Assembly (NCBI GenBank): GCA_024449915.1
Contig: JAMZAV010000765.1
Span: forward strand, 248,001-312,000
DNA: 64,000 nt
DNA from: Sweltsa coloradensis
Lineage: Eukaryota; Arthropoda; Insecta; Plecoptera; Chloroperlidae
Reading direction: 5' to 3'
The notes beneath the pieces were generated by a model. The model searched no databases. It was not told the origin of the DNA and saw only the letters and a list, made by a program, of their open reading frames with translations. Below are positions 46,912 to 59,500 of this stretch, piece after piece (the first letter of the stretch is position 1; each line of letters opens with the position of its first letter). A program made the position numbers and the translations under genes.

Positions 46912-47929
46912 ACAGATGGTGCCATGAGTTTATTGTGCCATATATATGCATGCTGTAGCCTACACGCACGCACCCACGCACCCGCGGCGCTACCTTTTAG
47001 CGAAATTTGTAACTAATTCACACAATCTAGTAGTGAATTTTGGAACTAAGGAATTCTTTTGCTCCCAAATAGAACCTAGCATGATGACGTCATGTAAACC
47101 TGTTGAGACTTGCTTGTCTAAAATTGTTATACCTATCTAGGCTTGTACCTCTTCAACATTATGACGAGACTTGTTGGTTCTTTAGGTCTGCATGAACGAA
47201 GTTCTTTGTTCTTTCAGCAACTACCTCAAGAGCTCAAGTGACAATGTTCTATTTAAAGATTATATACGTATTGTTTTTCCGGAGCCAAATATTTAATTTC
47301 AATTCTTTAATTGTTTTGTTCTACTACTTGTGAGAATACTTATTCCATCTTTATATTTAATTTAAATCAGGAATGAAAACTAAACTCTGATATATTATTT
47401 AATTTCACAACTAGCACAAATTATAATTACGTTATTTCCTCCCCTACTTAGCTTTTTAGCACATTTGAATGAACTAACCTATAAATATCTTTTTAGCACA
47501 ATTCATACGTTTATACGAAGGTAGGGTTCTTCTTCTCCATTCATGTTGCTTTACAGTTTACACTATCAATAATCGTAGAATAAAAAAAAAGTAAAAAAAT
47601 ATTCTCATTAAGAAAACAGTGGTTGTTATTATTGCTAGATAAATCAATAAAAAGTGATAGGCCCTATGGTTGTTGGTTTGTTGTTGTTTGACTAGAGCTA
47701 GCTCATGCTTTTTAGCAAAAACTTAGCACATTTGAGATGCTCCTTTGTCGGTCGCTGCCAATGCAAATGATAAAAATGCAATATTATTTTCATAGTTATT
47801 TAAATGACAAATACAGATCTGAACGCAAAGCACTGTCAATGTTTAAAACTTACAAACAATAAGAAAACCTTATTACAACCAAATATTCCTGACAAAAACC
47901 ATTATCTCGCTAAAATTGTTATGTTATTT

Positions 47930-50763
47930 TCCACTTTGTATCAAATGTAGTAAATTTTCCTGCAGAGAACTAGTTTTTTGACTTCATTTGCAAGTAGGTG
48001 CTTAAAATTTCGAATTGTGAAGACATTGCAAAGTAATTTTGCTTCTTTGTTGGAAACTTTATCAAACTGATGTACTTGTTTTCCTACAAACAACTAATTT
48101 TTCACAAAATTTTAAAAAGCATACTTTAAATTTGGAATTGGGCATGCAATTGCTAGTTATTTTAAAAACTTTCCCTTTCCCAAAAAACTTAAACAAATAA
48201 GCTGATTTTTTCAGCAACTACTAATTTTGTTTTATTAATTTGTGAAAACGGTGCTTCAAATTTTATTTTATTTATGCAATTGTTAGTTATTTTTGCAACT
48301 CGTGTCAAAAACTCTAACAAACGTAGTAAATTTATACCACAATAATAATTATTTTTACTTTGTTTTGTAAGAAGGTACTTCAAACTTTTGAATTGTGCAT
48401 GCAATTAAAATAATTTTTAGAACCATTGTATCAAAAACTTTCACAAACGTAGTGCATGCAATAACTTTTTTGTTTGTGTTTAAATTTTGTAAAGAAGGTA
48501 GCCTATTGCGAATTTTGATTGTGCACACTTTTGCAGGCTATTGTTTACCACTGTTTCTAACTCGTTCAAATTGTTGTAAGTGTTTACATCTAAAACTAAT
48601 TTGGTGTTGTTAAGTTATAAGGTACCTCTTTGCAAACAGTAGTTTTGTTTGCAATTGCACCTAGCTTTTTCACATTGCTTTTAAACTTTAACAAACGCGG
48701 TGAATTTTTCCTCATGAACTTTTTTTACAAACTGCAAAGTTCTCAATAATTTTTAAAAAAAATGTATGTAAACATGTAAGTTTTCTTGCATGGAAGCTCA
48801 ATTCTCTAGTTTATTTGCGGATAGGTGTACCAATGTAAAAGTATTTCCATGCAAATTATTTACAAACTACAAAGTTGTCTACATTGAAAATGGGTACAGA
48901 CAGTTAAGATTTCCAGCATGTGTTTTAAATTTCGTTAAAGTTCCAAGATGTGGAAAATTGAAGTCTTTCCTTACAAACTTCTTAAAAATACAAATATATT
49001 AATGATTTTGTGAAAAAAAAATAGTATGCTGGACAGATAAGTTTCCCAGCATGGGTTTCAATTCTTTAGTTATATTTTTTTTGTTGCAATGCAACTAAAT
49101 GTTAAAAGTGTTACCTTACAAACTGTTCTTAATATGTTGTAGAGAAAATGCGTTCTAAACTGTAAAGTTTTACTGAATGTGTGCTTATTTCTTTAGTTTA
49201 ATTCCTAGTTGCAATTGAACAAAATGTTAATTAACCCTTACAAACTCTCAATTTCCTCATACTTTGTACAGAACATGTATATAAAACAGTTACGTTTTGC
49301 TGCATGTGCGTATATTTCCCCTATTTCATAAGTTAAAGCAAAAGTCTTTCCTTTTAACTACTTTCAAAGTACAAAAGTATTAATACGTTGTTCAGAAAAT
49401 ATGTACAAGAGAATTATGTTTTCCTGCATGTGTGCTTATTTATTTAGTTAAGTTGTTGTAATGGGAGTAATTGTAGAAAGTTGTATCTTACAATCTTTCA
49501 AGTGCTTACTACTTTGTAAAGAAAATGTTTGCAAAACAGTAAAGTTTTCCTGGTGTGTGTGTTTATTTTTTAAGTTAAATTGTTGTAATGGAAGAAAAAG
49601 TTAAAAGTGTTACTACTTTATAAAGAAAATGATCGCAAAAAAGTCACGTTTTACTGCATGTGTAAACATTTATTTAACTAATTTCTTGCAATGATAGGAA
49701 ATTTCACAAGGTTTACTTAGTTTCAAGATCTTACTACTTACTACTTTGTAAAGAAAATGTTTGCAAAACAGTTAAGTTTTCTTGCGTGTGTGTGTTTATT
49801 TATTAAGTTAAGTTGTTGTAATGGGAGGAAATGTTAAAAGATTTACCTTGCAATCTTTCAGATTCTTACTACTTTGTAAAGAATGTGTTTGCAAAACGCT
49901 TAAATTGTCCTGCATGTGTGTTCATTTCTTAGTTATTGGTGGCAATACCAGGAAATGTTAAAAGTTTTTCCTTATAAAGTTTAAAGATCTTACTACTTTA
50001 TAAAGAAAATATTTGCAAAAGAGTAACTTTTATTCTTTCTTTGCAATTAAAATGAGTGCAACACTGTTAATTTTTCCTGCATGTGTGTTTATTTCTTTAG
50101 TTTATTTGTTGCAATAAGTTTTTTTTTCTTGTTGTCCTTTAAACTTCTTAAAAACTACAAAGTTCTTAGTTCTAAGTACAGAAAAGATGTGCAAAACAAG
50201 TAAATTTTCCACTTTGTGTGTTTATTTCTTTGGGTAATTTGATGCAATGCGTGCAACTAATAGTAATGCGTGCAACACAGTTAAGTTAACCTGCACGAGT
50301 GTTTATTTCTTTAGTTTATTTGCTGCACTAAGTAACATTTTTAAAATTTGTCTTTTAAACTTCTTAAAAACCTTCAAAGTTCTTAATTCTACATAAAGAA
50401 AAGATTTGCTAAACAGCAGAAATCTCCACTTTGTGTATTTTTATTCTTTGGATATTTTTTTTTGAATGGATGGAAAAATTAAAGTTTTTTCCATACAAAC
50501 TTCTTACGACCTTTTTACTATCATTTTTATTATTATTATTTTTCCCCCTTTGTATGGAATATTTGTATTATTATTATTTTTCCCCCTTTGTATGGAATAT
50601 TTGTAGAACGCAGTTAAGTTTTCCTGCATGAGTGTTTATTTTTTTTTTACTTTATTTGTCGAAATAAGTAAAATTTTGTAAAATTTGTCCTGTAAACTTC
50701 TTAAAAACCACAAAGTTAATAAGACAATACAAACAAAAGATGTGCAATAGTGTTACATTTTCT
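47930..50763. repeat. Diverged tandem array in left arm, period about 120-140 bp
   Basis: The phrase 'gttttcctgcatgtgtg..tatttctttag' (with variants) recurs at about 48,785, 48,908, 49,041, 49,175, 49,294, 49,418, 49,545, 49,650, 49,778, 49,905, 50,072, 50,208, 50,288, 50,426 and 50,618. Each is followed by 'ttacaaact..aa..t.cttactactttgtaaagaaaatg'-like sequence. Outer units (47,930-48,780) are more diverged and share 'aacaaacgtagt'. About 20 units in all. Confidence 0.8.
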
Positions 50764-51103
50764 GTCTTGAGGTTATTGCTAAAGGCATTTGTTGCATTGG
50801 GTGAAAAAAAAAATCAATATTTTGTTGACAACCTCTTATAACTTCCTCATAAGTTCATTATAATTTACTACTCACTACGCTAAAATATTGCTTCTTATTG
50901 CAACAAAGTATAAAAACACAATCAACATATGAAATGTAGTATTAAAAATCAGTACACTTTTTCTTTGAAATCAAGCAAAACAATCTATTTTTATAGATAG
51001 GAAAAAATCAACAATTTGGCGATTGCTGATGCAAGTTAACATATTATTATTTTTATTTTTATTAAACGTAGAATATTTACATTTTCTTTACAAGGTAAGT
51101 TAG
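50764..51103. other. Left half of the inverted-repeat spacer
   Basis: AT-rich, not matched in the right arm. No coding region was seen. Ends at the Gypsy insertion. Confidence 0.7.
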
Positions 51104-51330
51104 TGTTGTGTATTTGAATTTTGTTTAAATTACGAGCCATCAAGAGCTGCTACCTGGCGGCCGTCTCTAGAACTACCAGGCATCACAGACGAGACGCAAT
51201 GGCTGACTGGTAGAATCACACTCATATTTACTGTACCAAGTAATTAATAAATAATACTGTCGTTAGAATCATATTCACGTGTAGACTATTTTATTATTCA
51301 ATATTATAAACCCACGCGCAATATACGACA
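51104..51330 (+). repeat. 5' LTR
   Basis: 227 bp, from 'tgttgtgtatttgaatt' to 'caatatacgaca'. Includes an 'aattaataaataata' stretch that could hold the polyadenylation signal. It pairs with 55,761-55,987. Confidence 0.95.
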
Positions 51331-51547
51331 TGGTGTCAAAAGTGGAACTAAGCTTAAAAGCTAGTAAACCTGTGTAAAGTGAACACGCGATTCTAGGCCT
51401 AAAACATGCCAATTCTCGCGCGAGTGAGCGACCTAAACATGGCCTCGCAATAAGCGTACGTGCTTGTATGCTCGCAAGTGAAGCAAATACAAGAAGTCAA
51501 GAAGACTAGAACTGAACAGTAAGTTAATACATCAACCATAAATTAAG

Positions 51548-52444
51548 ATGGGGGAATTCAGAAAGCCACCAATACTCCAGATGGACGCATCTGCTTTGTC
51601 TAAATCTTGGACTGAGTGGAAGCAGATGTTTGACATTTTTATGACAGCAGCCGGTCATAAAGACAAACCAGACAAGGTTCAAGTCAGCATGTTTCTGAAT
51701 CTTGGTTTCGAAGCAGTTCGTGTTTACAATACGTTTGGATTAACAGACGCCACAGTGACATTAAATACACTGTTAAAAAAGTTTGACGAATATTGTCTAC
51801 CAAAAAAGAACTTAGCAATTGAGTTACATAATTTTTTTCTCGTCACACAAAAGCCGGGAATGAGCTTCGATGAGTTCGTGACTGAGTTAAAAAACTGTGC
51901 AGCAACCTGTGAACTAGGAGATGTCTATGACAACATTCTAAGGGCTAGAATAATCTTTGGAATTAGCAACAAACAACTACAAGAGAGATTACTAAGTGAA
52001 TCAAAGTTATCACTTGCTAGATGTATCGAACTGTGTCGCGCATCTGAAGTTAGTAAAAATCAAGTACAAACACTACATGAAGTAGGCGGGTCCATAAAGT
52101 CAGTACAGTCCGTACAAAAGGAGGTACAACGAAAACCTAACCTGAAAAGTGGCAGAACCAAGATCAACCAGCAGTCCAGGCCAAGCAGAGTCAACAAGGA
52201 GGGGGTCAGCACAGCAGATATCAATCCACATCCGGGGTCTCCCAATCTACATTTGACTGTCGACGCTGTGGATACAATCATGCTTCGCGCAAGTGCCCAG
52301 CATACGGAAAAACTTGTAACCACTGCCAAGGGTCAAATCATTTCGCATCAGTGTGCAAGAAGAAAAGTGGTAAAGTATTGCATGCAGTTTCTCAAGAAGA
52401 GAATAACAACAATAATTCTGACAATGAAAGTAGTTTCTTTGTAG
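51548..52444 (+). pseudogene. Gypsy gag, frameshifted before the zinc knuckles
   Basis: The first ~215 codons give a retrotransposon capsid: 'SWTEWKQMFDIFM' near residue 20, 'KVQVSMFLNLGFEAV' near 45 and 'YCLPKKNLAIELHNFF' near 82. Two CCHC-type knuckles (CRRCGYNHASRKC and CNHCQGSNHFASVC) follow, but in another frame at about 52,257-52,360. The shift falls near a G run at 52,199-52,205, so a one-base homopolymer indel would explain it. The start ATG at 51,548 lies about 217 bp after the LTR. Confidence 0.9.
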
Positions 52445-52704
52445 GATCATTGTCTAGTGAGTCAAAAACACTTGAACAATGTTGGACTCAATCATTGGAG
52501 GTACACTCTAAGAAAATCAAGTTTAAACTAGACACGGGGGCAGAAGTGAATGTAATTCCTTCCAAACTCATAGACCAACTAGGGTTATCAGACAAAGTGA
52601 CAGACACTAAAATAGTCCTTCTGTCATATGGAAACTCAAAATTAAGCCTAAAGGCAAAATTGAGCTTGTTTGCTCAAAGAGCAACAGAGAATCAGTTAAA
52701 TTAA
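52351..52704 (+). pseudogene. Gypsy aspartic protease
   Basis: The retropepsin motif 'FKLDTGAEVNVIP' sits near residue 57, in the same frame as the zinc knuckles just upstream. The domain is cut by a frame change around 52,690; the C-terminal 'PILGL'-type segment (about 52,735-52,750) is in another frame. It would process the Gag-Pol polyprotein in an intact element. Confidence 0.88.
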
Positions 52705-52847
52705 GTTTTGTAGTAGCAGACACAGATTCACTACCTATACTAGGATTAAAAGCATGTGTAGAACTAAACTTAATTTCTCGTGTTGGAACTGTCGCACAGC
52801 AGATAAATGCATGTCAGTCAAGTGATGAAAAAGCACATAAGTGTGTA

Positions 52848-53874
52848 GTGGAGAGTGTAAAGCCTTCACCTAAAATTGTGGTGGTTAAAACTAGCTTTCC
52901 ATCCACAACTAACCTAACTAAGAATGAGTTGCTGGAAAATTATAAAGATGTTTTTCAGGGGTTAGGTCAATTTCCTAAAGAGTACAAAATAGAATTAAAA
53001 CCTAATTCTGAGGGTGTAATACATCCACCTAGACGTTATACCAATCATGTTAAAGCCCAGAGTGAAAGAAGCACTAGATAAGCTAGAAAATCAAGGTATA
53101 ATAGAAAAAGTTGATACAGCTACTGACTGGGTGAACAATTTGGTAATTGTAGAAAACCAAATGGGTCACTTAGGTTATGTCTAGATCCTATTGAGTTAAA
53201 TAAGGCAATAAAAAGATGTCATCATATGTTACAACTGCTGAAGATATAGCTATGAAAATGGCCGAAAATCAGTTTTTTCTGTCCTCGATCTCAAGGATGG
53301 GTTTTTTCAAATAAAAATAGACCCTGAAAGCTCTAAGCTTTGCACATTCAGCACAGTATTTGGCCGCTATATGTTCAAGCGTTTACCATTTGGTATTTCA
53401 AGTGCGCCGGAGGTGTTTCAAAAAGCAAATGAAGACATCTTTGGTGACATTGCTGGTGTACACATCATTTTTGATGATTTGTTAATTTCAGCAAGTTCAG
53501 AAGCTGAACATGATAAAATCTTGCTTGAGGTTTTGGAAAGGGCAAGAACCAACAATGTAAGTTTTAATGAAACAAAGTTTCAGTTCAAAGTAAGGGAAGT
53601 TCAATATGTTGGACATGTCATATCAGAGGATGGCCTCAAACCTAATGAAAATCGTATCAAGGCTATAACAAACATGCCAACTCCCAAATCTAAAAAAGAT
53701 CTAATGCGATTTCTGGGCATGGTTAAATACCTAGCCAAGTTCATTCCTAACATGAGTCAGTCGACTAAACACTTACGTGATCTACTTAAAGATAACGTTG
53801 AGTTCCATTGGATGCAAATCATGACAAAGCACTGTCTGAGCTCAAACTTAAACTGTGTAACGCACCCGTACTAA
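52848..53874 (+). pseudogene. Gypsy reverse transcriptase, several frameshifts
   Basis: The pieces are a pre-RT segment (52,848-53,081), a fingers segment from about 53,047 in another frame, a palm start 'VLDLKDGFFQIKID' near 53,281, and a long piece 53,371-53,874. The last contains 'RLPFGISSAPEVFQ', the catalytic 'IIFDDLLIS' (YVDD-box equivalent) and 'LMRFLGMVKYLAKFIP' of the thumb. At least three frame breaks lie between 53,040 and 53,280. Confidence 0.9.
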
Positions 53875-53880
53875 GCTTTT

Positions 53881-54342
53881 ATGATGCGTCACAACCTTTA
53901 TGCATTCAAAACCGATGCCTCTAAAGACGGATTGGGTTGTTGTTTGATGCAAAACAATCATCCAATCGCTTATGCTTCTCGAGCTTTGACAGATGCAGAA
54001 GTTAGATATGCTCAAATTGAAAAAGAATTACTGGCAATAGTGTTCTCTTGTGAGAAATTTCATGAATACATATATGGTCAGGTAATCGAAGTCCAGTCAG
54101 ACCACAAACCATTAGAGTCAATCCTAAAAAGATATCAATTTGACAACATCGCGCCTGCAGCGTATGCTCCTAAAGCTACTGCGCTATCAACTAGTTGTTA
54201 CTTACGTTCCAGGAAAATTGATGTTCCTCGCAGACACGTTGTCGAGAGCGTATTTAATAGAACAGTAACTTCAGACCCAGAAATGGATGTAGTAGTCCAT
54301 GCTATCAGCAAGTATTTGCCTGTATCTAATGATCGTAGGTAG
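53881..54342 (+). pseudogene. Gypsy RNase H
   Basis: It has the Ty3/Gypsy RNase H landmarks: 'FKTDASKDGLGCCL' with the first catalytic Asp near residue 12, 'YAQIEKELLAIVF' with the catalytic Glu, and 'VQSDHKPLESIL' with the next Asp. After about residue 85 the frame slips and the remaining C-terminus is out of phase. Confidence 0.9.
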
Positions 54343-55477
54343 CACTACAAGAAGCCACTAAAGATGACCAAGCCTTGCAAAATCTAATTAGATTAAACGC
54401 AGAAGGTTGGCCAGTTACAAAACATAAGTGTCCAGAAAATGTCAGAATTTATTGGCACAGAAAACATGACATTACCGTAGATGATGGTCTAGTTTTTGTT
54501 GAAAATAAACTCATAGTGCCTCTGTCTCAAGACAGATAATTCTCAATGTAATCCATGAAAGCCATCAAGGCATTGCAAAGTCAAAAGCAATGATTCGACC
54601 AACATTGTATTGGCCGGAATCAATGCTGACATAGAACAAACTGTTCTAAACTGTAGGGTATGTGAACAACATCGGGCTTACAATCAAAAAGAGCCTCTAA
54701 TACCTCATCCTGTTCCAGAACGATGTTGGGAAACAGTGTGTGTGACTATTTGATCTAAATCATAAACAATACATAGTTGTTACTGATTACTATAGTAAGT
54801 GGTTGGAAATATTACAGGTAGAGTCAAAGACAGCACGCGAAACTATTCAGAAGCTTAAATCTTTATTTGCACGATTTGGCATACCAGATAAAATCATGTC
54901 AGACAACATGCCATTCGCGAGCAATGAGTTCAAAGCATTTGCAAGTGAGTGGGGCATAAACTTAATCACGTCTAGCCCTCACTATCCGAAGTCGAACGGA
55001 TTAGCTGAACGCTCAGTTCAGACGGCTAAGAGCATGATTAAAAAAATGGCAGAAGATGGAAAAGATATCCATGTAGCACTATTAAACTATAGAAACACTC
55101 CAGTAGCAGGACTGTCTATGTCACCTGCTCAGCTATTGCTGAATAGACGTCTAAAAACTAAGCTGCCGGTAACATTTCCACTATTAGAGTCTTCTCTTCC
55201 CGTTAATGTAAGAGAGGAGATAAAGAAAAAGCAAGCTATCATGAAAACTGTTCATGACCGAGGGGCAAGAGAGCTAAAGCCATTGTCACCAGGACAAAAT
55301 GTTTGCATTAGAAAGAATAAGGAATGGCAACCTGCCATTGTAGTAGATAAGCATAGCGCACCTAGATCATATATAGTTAACACATCAGAAGGAAGTATGC
55401 TTAGGAGAAATAGAAGAGATATTCTTGAGTCAAGGCATACCATGGTTAACAATAATCATAATGATCAGTACTTTTGA
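54343..55477 (+). pseudogene. Gypsy integrase
   Basis: The zinc-binding HHCC region lies around 54,555-54,672, broken by frame changes and an in-frame stop near 54,538. The catalytic core continues in the frame 54,803-55,477, with 'IMSDNMPFASNEFKAFASEW' (second Asp) and 'SNGLAERSVQTAKSM' (Glu), consistent with D,D-35-E spacing. 'YRNTPVAGLSMSPAQLLLNRR' is the typical Gypsy core end. The C-terminal DNA-binding part is basic, with no chromodomain seen. Confidence 0.9.
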
Positions 55478-55760
55478 TGTTGATGACAATCACGACAGCC
55501 TCACTGTTGAGCCAGAGATAGGCCCGGTCCTAAACCAACAAAGGTACTCACCTAGGCCCAGACGTGCTATCAGGCGTCCTATTAGATTTAATGATTACTG
55601 TTAGTATGTATCTTTAAAGTATTCTTTAATATTGTGAACATAGTAGACATTGTGATTCAGTTGAATATAAAATAACTTTGTATTTTCAATAACAGTGTAC
55701 TACTGTAATTTAATTAATATTAAAACATGTAAATCTGGTGAATGCTAACTCAGAGGGAGG

Positions 55761-55987
55761 TGTTGTGTATTTGAATTGTGTTTAAATTACGAGCCATCAA
55801 GAGCTGCTACCTGGCGGCCGTCTCTAGAACTACCAGGCATCACAGACGAGACGCAATGGCTGACTGGTAGAATCACACTCATATTTACTGTACCAAGTAA
55901 TTAATAAATAATACTGTCGTTAGAATCATATTCACGTGTAGACTATTTTATTATTCAATATTATAAACCCACGCGCAATATACGACA
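55761..55987 (+). repeat. 3' LTR
   Basis: 227 bp, one visible difference from the 5' LTR. Preceded by the purine tract 'cagagggagg'. Confidence 0.95.
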
Positions 55988-56303
55988 GTAAGTATTTGAG
56001 AAAATGACGAAAACTCATTTTTTATAGCTTTATTACTATATTTTTTTACTTGAAACATAGGATATAACGGACATAGTATTTTCATAACTGGGTTGATGTT
56101 GCAGTAAGGTTAGGTTTTGTTGGGAAAACTTAGTCTATGCTAGGTTATATCTGGTTCGGTAACTTAGGTTAGGTTAGGTTAGGTTTGAATGTGTCAGGTT
56201 TAAGTAAAATCTCAGGTTAGGTAAGGTTTAAATAAGACAGTTTTAACAAAATATTTAGGTTACATCAAGTATGTTTACAATATAAAATGTAGAAATGAAA
56301 ATG
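55988..56303. other. Right half of the inverted-repeat spacer
   Basis: Unmatched in the left arm. Contains a short (AGGTT)n run at 56,165-56,186 and other scattered 'aggtta' words from about 56,107 to 56,265. No gene was seen. Confidence 0.7.
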
Positions 56304-56486
56304 AGAAAATGTAACACTATTGCACATCTTTTGTTTGTATTGTCTTATTAACTTTGTGGTTTTTAAGAAGTTTACAGGACAAATTTTACAAAATTTTACT
56401 TATTTCGACAAATAAAGTAAAAAAAAATAAACACTCATGCAGGAAAACTTAACTGCGTTCTACAAATATTCCATACAAAGGGGGAA

Positions 56487-56541
<55 letters not shown>

Positions 56542-56542
56542 T
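56487..56542. repeat. (AAT)n microsatellite
   Basis: About 18 AAT/TAA units. The matching left-arm position (about 50,520-50,580) instead has two short ATT tracts separated by a duplicated 'ttccccctttgtatggaa' phrase, a clear local difference between the arms. Confidence 0.95.
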
Positions 56543-59500
56543 AATGATAGTAAAAAGGTCGTAAGAAGTTTGTATGGAAAAAACTTTAATTTTTCCATCC
56601 ATTCAAAAAAAAAATATCCAAAGAATAAAAATACACAAAGTGGAGATTTCTGCTGTTTAGCAAATCTTTTCTTTATGTAGAATTAAGAACTTTGAAGGTT
56701 TTTAAGAAGTTGTAAAGACAAATTTTAAAAATGTTACTGAGTGCAGCAAAGAAACTAAAGAAATAAACACACATGCACGATAACATAACTGTGTCACACG
56801 CATTACTATTAGTTGCACGCATTGCATCAAATTACCCAAAGAAATAAACACACAAGTGGAAAATTTACTTGTTTTGCACATCTTTTCGTACTAGAACTAA
56901 GAACTTTGTAGTTTTTAAGAAGTTTAAGGGACAACATGAAAAAAAAACTTATTGCAACAAATAAACCAAAGAAAAAAAACACACATGCAGGAAAAATTAA
57001 CAGTGTTGCACTCATTTTAATTGCAAAGAAAGAATAAAAGTTACTCTTTTGCAAATATTTTCTTTGTAAAGTAGTAAGATCTTTAAACTTTATAAGGAAA
57101 AACTTTTAACATTTCCTGGTATTGCCACCAATAACTAAGAAATGAACACACATGCAGGAATCAATAAGCGTTTTGCAAACACATTCTTTACAAAGTAGTA
57201 AGAATCAAAGATTGCAAGGTAAATCTTTTAACATTTCCTCCCATTACAACAACTTAACTTAATAAATAAATAAACACACACACGCAAGAAAACTTAACTG
57301 TTTTGCAAACATTTTCTTTACAAAGTAGTAAGTAGTAAGATCTTGAAACTAAGTAAACCTTGTGAAATTTCCTATCATTGCAAGAAATTAGTTAAATAAA
57401 TGTTTACACATGCAGTAAAACGTGACTTTTTTTGCAAAACATTTTCTTTATAAAGTAGTAACACTTTTAACATTTCCTGGTATTGCGACAAATAACTAAA
57501 GAAATGAATACACATGCAGGTAAATTTAACTGTTTTGCCCTACATTTTCTTTTCATAGAAGAAAGAACTTGAAACTTAGTAAAGTGAAACTTGTAACATT
57601 TCCTTCCATTACAACAATTTAATTAATAAATAAGCATAAATGCAGGAAATCATAACTGCTTTGTAAACATTTTCTTTACAAAGTAGTAAGAACTTGGAAG
57701 TTTGTAAGGTAAAACTTTTAACTTTTACTCCCTTTACAACAACTGAAATAAATAAATAAGCACACACGCAGGAAAACAGAATTCTCTTGTACATATTTTC
57801 TGAACAACGTATTAATACTTTTGTACTTTGAAAGTAGTTAAAAGGAAAGACTTTTGCTTTAACTTATGAAATAGGGGAAATATACGCACATGCAGCAAAA
57901 CGTAACTGTTTTATATACATGTTCTGTACAAAGTATGAGGAAATTGAGAGTTTGTAAGGGTAAATTACATTTTGTTCAATTGCAACTAGGAATTAAACTA
58001 AAGAAATAAGCACACATTCAGTAAAACTTTACAGTTTAGAACGCATTTTCTCTACAACATATTAAGAACAGTTTGTAAGGTAACACTTTTAACATTTAGT
58101 TGCATTGCAACAAAAAAATATAACTAAAGAATTGAAACCCATGCTGGGAAACTTATCTGTCCAGCATACTATTTTTTTTACAAAATCATTAATATATTTG
58201 TAGTTTTAAGAAGTTTGTAAGGAAAGACTTCAATTTTCCACATCTTGGAACTTTAACGAAATTTAAAACACATGCTGGAAATCTTAACTGTCTGTACCCA
58301 TTTTCAATGTAGACAACTTTGTAGTTTGTAAATAATTTGCATGGAAATACTTTTACATTGGTACACCTATCCGCAAATAAACTAGAGAATTGAGCTTACA
58401 TGCAAGAAAACTTACATGTTTACATACATTTTTCTTTAAAAATTATTGAGAACTTTGCAGTTTGTAAAAAAAAGTTCATGAGGAAAAATTCACCACGTTT
58501 GTTAAAGTTTAAAAGCAATGTGAAAAAGCTAGGTACAATTGCAAACAAAACTACTGTTTGCAAAGAGGTACCTTATAACTTAACAACACCAAATTAGTTT
58601 TAGATGTAAACACTTACAACAATTTGAACGAGTTAGAAACAGTGGTAAACAATAGCCTGCAAATGTGTGCACAATCAAAATTCGCAATAGGCTACCTTCT
58701 TTACAAATTAAGCACAAACAAAAAAGTTATTGCATGCACTACGTTTGTGAAAGTTTTTGATACAATGGTTCTAAAAATTATTTTAATTGCAAGCAGAACT
58801 CAAAAGTTTGAAGCGCCTTCTTACAAAACAAAGTAAAATAATTATTATTGTGGTATAAATTCACTACGTTTGTTAGAGTTTTTGACACGAGTTGCAAAAA
58901 TAACTAACAATTGCATAAATAAAATAAAGTTTGAAGCACCGTTTTCACAAATTAATAAAACAAAATTAGTAGTTGCTGAAAAAATCAGCTTATTTGTTTA
59001 AGTTTTGGAAGGAAAGTTTTTAAAATAACTAGCAATTGCATGCCCAATTCCAAATTTAAAGTATGCTTGTTAAAATTTTGTGAAAAATTAGTTGTTTGTA
59101 GGAAAACAAGTACATCAGTTTGATAAAGTTTCCAACAAAGAAGCAAAATTACTTTGCAATGTCTTCACAATTCGAAATTTTAAGCACCTACTTGCAAATG
59201 AAGTCAAAAAATTAGTTCTCTGCAGGAAAATTTACTACATTTGATACAAAGTGGAAAATAACATAACAATTTTAGCGAGATAATGGTTTTTGTCAGGAAA
59301 TATTTGGTTGTAATAAGGTTTTCTTATTGTTTGTAAGTTGAAACATTGACAGTGCTTTGCGTTCAGATCTGTATTTGTCATTTAAATAACTATGAAAATA
59401 ATATTGCATTTTTATCATTTGCATTGGCAGCGACCGACAAAGGAGCATCTCAAATGTGCTAAGTTATGCTAAAAAGCATGAGCTAGCTCTAGTCAAACAA

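Larger units (their letters stand above)
46256..50763 (+). repeat. Left arm of the giant inverted repeat
   Basis: From outside inward: a short unique edge; AT-rich sequence; three diverged units of about 95 bp around 'acaagagtgtgat' and 'tttaacctaa' (46,524-46,775); a tRNA-like unit (46,839-46,911); about 1 kb of AT-rich DNA; then an array of about 120-140-bp units from about 47,930 to the inner edge. Confidence 0.9.
51104..55987 (+). mobile_element. Ty3/Gypsy LTR retrotransposon inserted in the spacer
   Basis: Two 227-bp LTRs (TG...CA) flank a 4.4-kb interior with gag, protease, RT, RNase H and integrase in Ty3/Gypsy order. The LTRs differ at a single base that I could see ('gaattttg' versus 'gaattgtg'). 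A putative PBS 'tggtgtcaaaagtgg' follows the 5' LTR and a polypurine 'cagagggagg' precedes the 3' LTR. Flanking pentamers are 'gttag' and 'gtaag', an imperfect target duplication. All frames are broken, so this copy is not autonomous. Gag style is Mag/SURL-like, tentatively. Confidence 0.92.

Noticed and set aside
46946..47140. 64-residue open frame kept in both arms of the inverted repeat (also 60,053-60,247 minus)
   Set aside because: Conservation follows from the arms being mirror copies. There is no motif, and it offers no independent evidence of coding.
56165..56186. Telomeric repeat tract
   Set aside because: The unit is AGGTT (5 bp), short and interstitial, not the TTAGGG metazoan telomere unit.
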